DNA from: Opitutaceae bacterium | GTDB taxonomy: Bacteria > Verrucomicrobiota > Verrucomicrobiia > Opitutales > Opitutaceae | Direction: 5' to 3' | Length of the DNA: 64,000 nucleotides | NCBI GenBank assembly: GCA_028284385.1 | Contig: JANQRT010000010.1 | Location: 1 to 64,000, forward strand | Part shown: piece after piece, positions 59,402 through 64,000 of the stretch | Position numbering within the stretch: the stretch's first letter is position 1 | How the letters are laid out: each line of letters opens with the position of its first letter | The notes under the pieces: generated by a model | Database searches by the model: none | The model's input: the letters and a program-made list of their open reading frames with translations, nothing else | What the model was told of the DNA's origin: nothing | Made by a program: the position numbers and the translations under genes

Positions 59402-60754
59402 TCAGCCAACAAACGACCAACCCTTTCGGTATTGCTTGGAAAGGTACTGATTGGCCGAGGCATTATTTGTAAATCGGCCCTTACGACCATCGTAATTCAG
59501 AGATTCGCCAGCCCGGAAGCTGCAAAGCCCGAGGCACAGAGCCTCGATCATATTGGCGCTGTATTCAAAATTGCATGCCGTCGCGGCAGGCTTTCCATTC
59601 TTGCAGGCATTGGTCCATTGCTTCTGGAAATGGCCCAGCTCCGGCAGTAGCTCGTCTTTGCTGCGAATGTTGAAATAAGTAAGATCCGCTTCCTTGCCCG
59701 ATGGTATCAGCAGACGCCTTCTAAAGTCGGCGATGATGAAACCTTTCTCTCCCTTGAACATAGCGCCATGGCCAATCTTATTAAGATCGATCCAGCTGGA
59801 TGGAGATTGAGGCATGGCTCCACCTTGGTACCAGCTTACTCGGATCTCGTCGCGCCAATCGTTAGCAGGGAACCGCCAGGAACTGGTTAGCTCAACCGGC
59901 GTCACCTCTGGATTGAAGGCTTCGGGCGAGGTCGCCTTGACCGAAGTCGGCTGCTCCGCGTCGATCACATTCCAAAGGAGATCCATAGTATGGCTGCCCA
60001 TATCTCCCATCTGCCCGACTCCAAAATCCCAATACATATTCCACTCAAGGCAATTGGCTCCCGGCCGGCCAATGAAATAGCCAGGATTGTAGGGATGTTC
60101 TGGCGATGGTCCCAGCCATAGATCGTAGTTCAGAGTGGAAGGCGGTTTACCAGACGCTGGCAAATAACCCGGCCGACGAAGCTGACGGTTGCCCCAGGCG
60201 TAGGCCTCCTTTAACTCGCCAATCCCTCCATCGTGGATCATTTCGCGCAAGCGGTTGAAATTCTCGTAGGCGTGACGCTGCATGCCCACTTGCGTGGCCA
60301 ATTTGTCCTTCTTCTTCAAATACGTCTCTCGAACCATTCGAGCCTCTTCCACCGTAATGGCTAAAGGCTTCTCCATGTAGACGTGCAAATCGCGATGCAA
60401 AGCCCAGTTGGCGATAAAGGCATGGGTGAAATCCGTCGTGCAGCAAAGGACGGCATCGAGCCCTGGATGATCCAAGCACTTGCGCCAATCCTGGTACTGT
60501 TTGGCCTTGGGAAACTCCTTGGCGCACAGATCCATGTTGAGCTGATTGACGTCGCAAATGGCGACGACATTCTCGTCTTTAAGTGTTTCATAGTGAGCTC
60601 TGGCCCGACCATGAGCCCCAAGGAGGGCGATATTCAGTCGATCGCTTGGCTTGTTTTTGCCAAACAAGGTTCCAGCAGGCAGAGCCATAAAGCCTGCTCC
60701 TGCAATAGCGCTTTTCTTTATGAAGTCGCGACGCGGTTGTTTCTTATCGTTCAT
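59402..60754 (-). CDS. Tat-exported Gfo/Idh/MocA-family oxidoreductase
   Basis: The 450-residue product starts with a twin-arginine signal ([22 protein letters not shown]). A Rossmann domain follows ([19 protein letters not shown], residues ~40-58) with the conserved [14 protein letters not shown], and a C-terminal alpha/beta domain ([18 protein letters not shown]). Members use NAD(P) to oxidise or rearrange sugar rings and are often exported in Verrucomicrobiota and Planctomycetota. It sits with a DUF1080 protein and sulfatases, suggesting sugar processing outside the cytoplasm. Confidence 0.93.
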   Translation of the reverse strand: MNDKKQPRRDFIKKSAIAGAGFMALPAGTLFGKNKPSDRLNIALLGAHGRARAHYETLKDENVVAICDVNQLNMDLCAKEFPKAKQYQDWRKCLDHPGLDAVLCCTTDFTHAFIANWALHRDLHVYMEKPLAITVEEARMVRETYLKKKDKLATQVGMQRHAYENFNRLREMIHDGGIGELKEAYAWGNRQLRRPGYLPASGKPPSTLNYDLWLGPSPEHPYNPGYFIGRPGANCLEWNMYWDFGVGQMGDMGSHTMDLLWNVIDAEQPTSVKATSPEAFNPEVTPVELTSSWRFPANDWRDEIRVSWYQGGAMPQSPSSWIDLNKIGHGAMFKGEKGFIIADFRRRLLIPSGKEADLTYFNIRSKDELLPELGHFQKQWTNACKNGKPAATACNFEYSANMIEALCLGLCSFRAGESLNYDGRKGRFTNNASANQYLSKQYRKGWSFVG

Positions 60755-60859
60755 GGGTCTTCCTTAATTAATGATTTGAAAGGGCTTTATTCAATTTAAC
60801 CACAAAACTCACAAAATGGAGACCTGTTTAATATAATTTGTGGCTAATGATATATAGTT

Positions 60860-62188
60860 TCATAATGGTTTAATCTCTATATCGCGGTATTCGCAATCGT
60901 GGCTCTCCGCTTGAAGCGAAATCGTTCCTCGTTCAAGTAAAGAACCATCATCTAGTTGGGGCAGCTGATAGCGTATCACTTCGTCCCCGTTTATATAGTG
61001 GACGATCTCCTGCGATCCGAAAACGTGGATTTCGACTTGAACCCATTGGTCGCCCAATAAACCCATCGAGCTCGAACCCACGCAATGCTTTTCAACCAAA
61101 GCTCCATTGTGATAAAACTTGGTTCCCGGCGTGCAGAGATTGCCCGTCGATCTGTCCGGCTCATTCGCATGCGCTCCCAGAAACTGCACTTCAATGCTGT
61201 TGGGAAAATCCTGAGCGATCGCCATGTCCGCAGGGTTTTGACCGTGAAGCATGACGCCGCTGTTGCGATAGGCCCATTTGGGTCCTCCAGAAACCTGGTT
61301 CTCCTCATTTCCGAGGAGCCGATATTCCATACGAAGCTTGTAGTGGGAAAACGAATCCTTGTAGAAAAGGTGCCCAAAACGGTCTTCGAACTGATCGAAT
61401 TGATCGTGACTGGCTTTGATGACCCCTTTTTCCACGCGAAAAATCTCGCCCGGATTTTCGCCCAGCGGATAGCCGGTTATTTTTGGCGTCCACCCTTCCA
61501 AGGACTCCCCATCGAAAAGAGAAATCCATCCTTCTGTATCCAATTCTCGAATTCGGATATTCTTCCAAGCCACCCTTAGCGTTCCAGTAGGACTTTTCGA
61601 TTGATGCACCTGCAGACCGATGAATCCTTCCTTATGATCTTTGTAGATTTTCTGGTGAAGCAGATCGGAAATCTGCTTGCCGTTAACCCAAGTCTGGATA
61701 CGCGGTCCTTTGGCTAGAATGCGATAATGATTCCACTCGCCGGCTCGAAAGGTTTCATGAGGAACCAGATCCTCTTTCGGCGTCAGCCAGCCGCCAGCTC
61801 TCTCTCCATAAACATAGCCAGCTTCGCCAGGAGGAAGCTCGATCTCCACTTGTGGACCGTAGACGCGATTGATGGGCTTGCCCTTCAATTTCTCGGGTCG
61901 GACCTTCGAGCGAATCTGCACGCCCGAGTTGAGGCGATCACTCAAGAGGACATCGAATCGGAGTTCGAAATCCCCGTAGGATTTGTCGGTACAAAGAAAG
62001 GTATTATGACCGGGTCCATTGATACCCACAATCGCGCCATCGCGAATCTCGTAAGTGGCATCTCCACCCCATTTGGTCCAGCCCTCGAAACTCTTGCCGT
62101 CGAACAACTTAACCCAATCGCCGGCAGCATTGGCTAGTGAAATTACTCCAAATAATGAATACAATCCAATCAAAAGATAGATTTTCAT
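60860..62188 (-). CDS. secreted protein with two DUF1080 domains
   Basis: The 442-residue product has a signal peptide (IYLLIGLYSLFGVISLANA). It carries two DUF1080 (3-keto-disaccharide hydrolase/LamG-like) domains: the first at ~25-210 (WVKLFDGKSFEGWTKWGGDATYEIRDGAIVG), the second at ~218-440 (WISLFDGESLEGWTPKITGYPLGENPGEIFRVEKGVI). DUF1080 domains bind or cleave oxidised glycans, and a partnership with Gfo/Idh/MocA dehydrogenases (3-keto sugar formation) is known in several Bacteroidota. The start overlaps the sulfatase stop by 4 bp (ATGA), so translation is coupled. Confidence 0.9.
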   Translation of the reverse strand: MKIYLLIGLYSLFGVISLANAAGDWVKLFDGKSFEGWTKWGGDATYEIRDGAIVGINGPGHNTFLCTDKSYGDFELRFDVLLSDRLNSGVQIRSKVRPEKLKGKPINRVYGPQVEIELPPGEAGYVYGERAGGWLTPKEDLVPHETFRAGEWNHYRILAKGPRIQTWVNGKQISDLLHQKIYKDHKEGFIGLQVHQSKSPTGTLRVAWKNIRIRELDTEGWISLFDGESLEGWTPKITGYPLGENPGEIFRVEKGVIKASHDQFDQFEDRFGHLFYKDSFSHYKLRMEYRLLGNEENQVSGGPKWAYRNSGVMLHGQNPADMAIAQDFPNSIEVQFLGAHANEPDRSTGNLCTPGTKFYHNGALVEKHCVGSSSMGLLGDQWVQVEIHVFGSQEIVHYINGDEVIRYQLPQLDDGSLLERGTISLQAESHDCEYRDIEIKPL

Positions 62189-63654
62189 AGCGTTTTGCTT
62201 TTCTTGGTTTTCTTCCTGGATTGTCCCTTATCCTGCAAAGCCGTCTGAACAGCCTTCTCATGGATAGAGGAATCGAATTCAGGGTTCGGATTCACAGGAA
62301 TGTGAGCTTTGGTTTCACGGAGCCAGTCATTTAGAATGCCGCGCATCTCATTGAGCTTCCTAGGCTTGGCTTTGGCGAGGTTGCGAGATTCGCCAATATC
62401 GCGTTTCAAATTATAAAGCTCGTAGTGGTCGTCCTCGTAATAGTGATGCAGCTTCCAGTCGCCTTTGCGTACAATGCTACAAGGACGAGAACGAAATAGA
62501 GGGTCTCGCTGCTCGCCGAAAACCCTTGGATAGGATTGCAGGTAAGCGGGGAAATGCCAGAAGATCGCTCGCTCCGGATCGGGACGGGAGCCTTTCAGAA
62601 TAGGGACAAGGCTAATGCCATCGGCAATTTGCCCTTCCGGCATCCTTAAGCCAAGCATGTCAGCAATAGTGGGAAACAGATCCACGCCACTGACGATGGC
62701 ATCGCTCTCGCCGCCAGAAGTTGCCACGCTCGGCCATTTCACGAATAGCGGGACGCGAATGCCTCCCTCGTAGTAAGTCCCTTTGTATCCAAATAATGGA
62801 GCTATATCCGTGGCAGGTCCGTAGCCGCCATTATCCGAAAAGAAAAGGACGATAGTGTTGTCGCTCAACCCAAGGCGATTCAAGGTTTCGACGATCTGGC
62901 CGACGCCATCGTCGACCGACTGAACCATGGTGGCCATCTTCACATTGTCATGCAGCTCGCCAGGGGTCTTGCTCTCGTACTTGCCGACCAGTTCTTTCTT
63001 GGCCTGGATAGGCGTGTGAACCGCGAAATGAGTAAGATACAATAGCCAGGGTCTATCCTTGTTGTTCTGAATGAATTCGACAGCTTCGTCGCTAAGGCGA
63101 TCAGTCAAGTATTCATTTTCTGGAGCATTCTCCAGACCAGGAGCGTTTGGGTGTGGCGGATAGTAGCCCTTAGGCGGACTACCGCTATGCGTTCCGCCTA
63201 TGTTGACATCGAATCCATAGGGAATCGGATCTCCGCTTAGATGCCACTTGCCGATGGATGCCGTCGCATAACCGGCCTCCTGAGCGCATTGGGCCCAAGT
63301 TTTGATATTCGTATCGAGCGTATCCACGCCAGGGATATGCTCCAGGCGGCGATGTTCCTTAGCCCCCCGCGGATCAGTCCCGACATTGTAGATTTCATGC
63401 CTAGGCGTGTATTGGCCGGACATCAAACAAGCTCTCGCTGGAGCGCAATTCGCGGACGCGGAATAGGCATTTGAAAAAGTCATGCCCTCGGACGCCAGCC
63501 GATCGATGTTAGGCGTTTCGTAGAAATCCGATCCCATGTATCCCGCATCCTTCCAGCCGAAGTCATCGAGGTAGATGAAAAGGAGATTCGGTTTCGCTTC
63601 AATCGCAGGAAGCGTCGCCAGGAAAAGAATAAAAACGATTAGGTTGCGCCTCAT
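62185..63654 (-). CDS. secreted Cys-type sulfatase
   Basis: The start is taken at MRRNLIVFILFLATLPAIEA (63654), a signal peptide, giving 489 residues; an ATG at 63747 lies inside the upstream gene. N-terminal metal ligands are in LLFIYLDDFGWKDAGYMGS. The formylglycine motif C-A-P-A-R is in SANCAPARACLMSG (residues ~65-78, Cys to be converted). FFSDNGGYG supplies further ligands. A C-terminal subdomain ends in a Lys-rich tail. It removes sulfate esters from glycans. The start overlaps the upstream sulfatase stop by 4 bp. Confidence 0.93.
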   Translation of the reverse strand: MRRNLIVFILFLATLPAIEAKPNLLFIYLDDFGWKDAGYMGSDFYETPNIDRLASEGMTFSNAYSASANCAPARACLMSGQYTPRHEIYNVGTDPRGAKEHRRLEHIPGVDTLDTNIKTWAQCAQEAGYATASIGKWHLSGDPIPYGFDVNIGGTHSGSPPKGYYPPHPNAPGLENAPENEYLTDRLSDEAVEFIQNNKDRPWLLYLTHFAVHTPIQAKKELVGKYESKTPGELHDNVKMATMVQSVDDGVGQIVETLNRLGLSDNTIVLFFSDNGGYGPATDIAPLFGYKGTYYEGGIRVPLFVKWPSVATSGGESDAIVSGVDLFPTIADMLGLRMPEGQIADGISLVPILKGSRPDPERAIFWHFPAYLQSYPRVFGEQRDPLFRSRPCSIVRKGDWKLHHYYEDDHYELYNLKRDIGESRNLAKAKPRKLNEMRGILNDWLRETKAHIPVNPNPEFDSSIHEKAVQTALQDKGQSRKKTKKSKTL

Positions 63655-64000
63655 TTCCTTTTTCGTCTGTCGTACTCGGGCTTGAATTCGATTCCCGTAG
63701 CTTCGCAAGCGGCTCGAACGTCGAAACCTCTGCTTTCGATATTCCAAAGCGGGCTGCGGACATGGGCTTCTTTAACGAGAGCCTTCAACTGCTCTACGAT
63801 TTCCGGATGGCTATCCGCCACATCAGTAGCCTCGCCTTCATCCGTCTCGAGATCGTATAGCTCGAATGTATCGTCGACATAGAGATCTGGATACACACTC
63901 TTCCACTTGCCCATGCGAACCGCTCGATTGTGCTTCCCGCCTTCGTAAAGCTCCCAGTAGAGGTACTTGTGGCGCTTTTGCTCGCCCATGTTTCCCCGCA
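63651..64000 (-). CDS. second sulfatase, C-terminal part only (runs off the right edge)
   Basis: The frame is open to the edge of the window; 116 codons are visible. They match the C-terminal subdomain of arylsulfatases: KYLYWELYEGGKHNRAVRMGKWKSVYPDLYVDD, FELYDLETDEGEATDVADSHPE, and a typical final helix. The catalytic N-terminal part is outside. It is the first visible gene of the operon sulfatase-sulfatase-DUF1080, all coupled by ATGA overlaps. Confidence 0.88.
   Translation of the reverse strand, partial: RGNMGEQKRHKYLYWELYEGGKHNRAVRMGKWKSVYPDLYVDDTFELYDLETDEGEATDVADSHPEIVEQLKALVKEAHVRSPLWNIESRGFDVRAACEATGIEFKPEYDRRKRK

Noticed and set aside
1..64000. CRISPR array or replication origin
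   Set aside because: No series of regularly spaced direct repeats and no cluster of DnaA boxes was seen; the repeats present are palindromic and irregularly spaced.

Overview
The window most likely comes from a marine verrucomicrobium of the class Opitutae (Puniceicoccales/Pelagicoccus-like). This is an inference. It rests on a TonB-dependent receptor with the 'LSPFQVDASDDRGYRATNT' type N-terminus common in Opitutae, a 1302-residue hybrid two-component sensor, secreted sulfatases and DUF1080 proteins, a DUF3450/ExbB/ExbB/ExbD/TonB/TPR module, ADOP-type permeases, and the absence of SusD. No plasmid, phage or transposase gene was seen.

Region 1 (1-31.5 kb) is dominated by phosphorus acquisition. 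The left edge has phnG-phnH-phnI of carbon-phosphorus (C-P) lyase on the minus strand; phnJKL presumably lie outside the window. At 25-31.5 kb there is a second set: a divergent phnI paralog, phnN, an endonuclease/exonuclease/phosphatase-family protein, phnM, a 2H-phosphoesterase-like gene, a hexapeptide-repeat transferase and a lone phnD. Between the two lie a PhoB/PhoR-like pair in line with a small secreted protein and a purple-acid-phosphatase-like enzyme (10.4-14.7 kb), an orphan second PhoB-like regulator, and a complete TonB energising operon next to a large TonB-dependent receptor (16-25 kb). An 11-bp-spaced direct repeat, CTTAAtnnnntCTTAAc, occurs upstream of phnG, phnN, phnM and the TonB receptor, with a triple version near 4.46 kb. 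I propose it as the Pho box of this organism. The model is that PhoR/PhoB senses phosphate limitation and induces outer-membrane uptake, phosphatase and the C-P lyase pathway. The canonical PhnP cyclic phosphodiesterase is not seen; the 2H protein after phnM is a candidate substitute.

Region 2 (5.9-10.35 kb) is an accessory stretch of small, mostly unrelated plus-strand genes. Two of them are visibly AT-rich and one is a decayed HAD phosphatase. They are separated by imperfect hairpins with GCCGAAC/GTTCGGC-type boxes, which resemble a degenerate integron cassette array without an integrase.

Region 3 (31.7-51.8 kb) is housekeeping: an ADOP permease, psd, asnS, an LptF/G-type permease, a sodium symporter with a 54-residue partner, cheV, htpG, miaA, an LpxH-like hydrolase, mscS with a Pmp3/YqaE-like mini-protein, trpA, an M16 protease and tRNA-His.

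Region 4 (51.8-64 kb) looks like a sulfated-glycan utilisation locus: a hybrid two-component sensor, a TonB-dependent receptor, a Tat-exported Gfo/Idh/MocA oxidoreductase, a double-DUF1080 protein, a complete sulfatase and the C-terminal part of another that runs off the right edge. Several families of composite palindromic repeats are scattered through the intergenic spaces of the first half.
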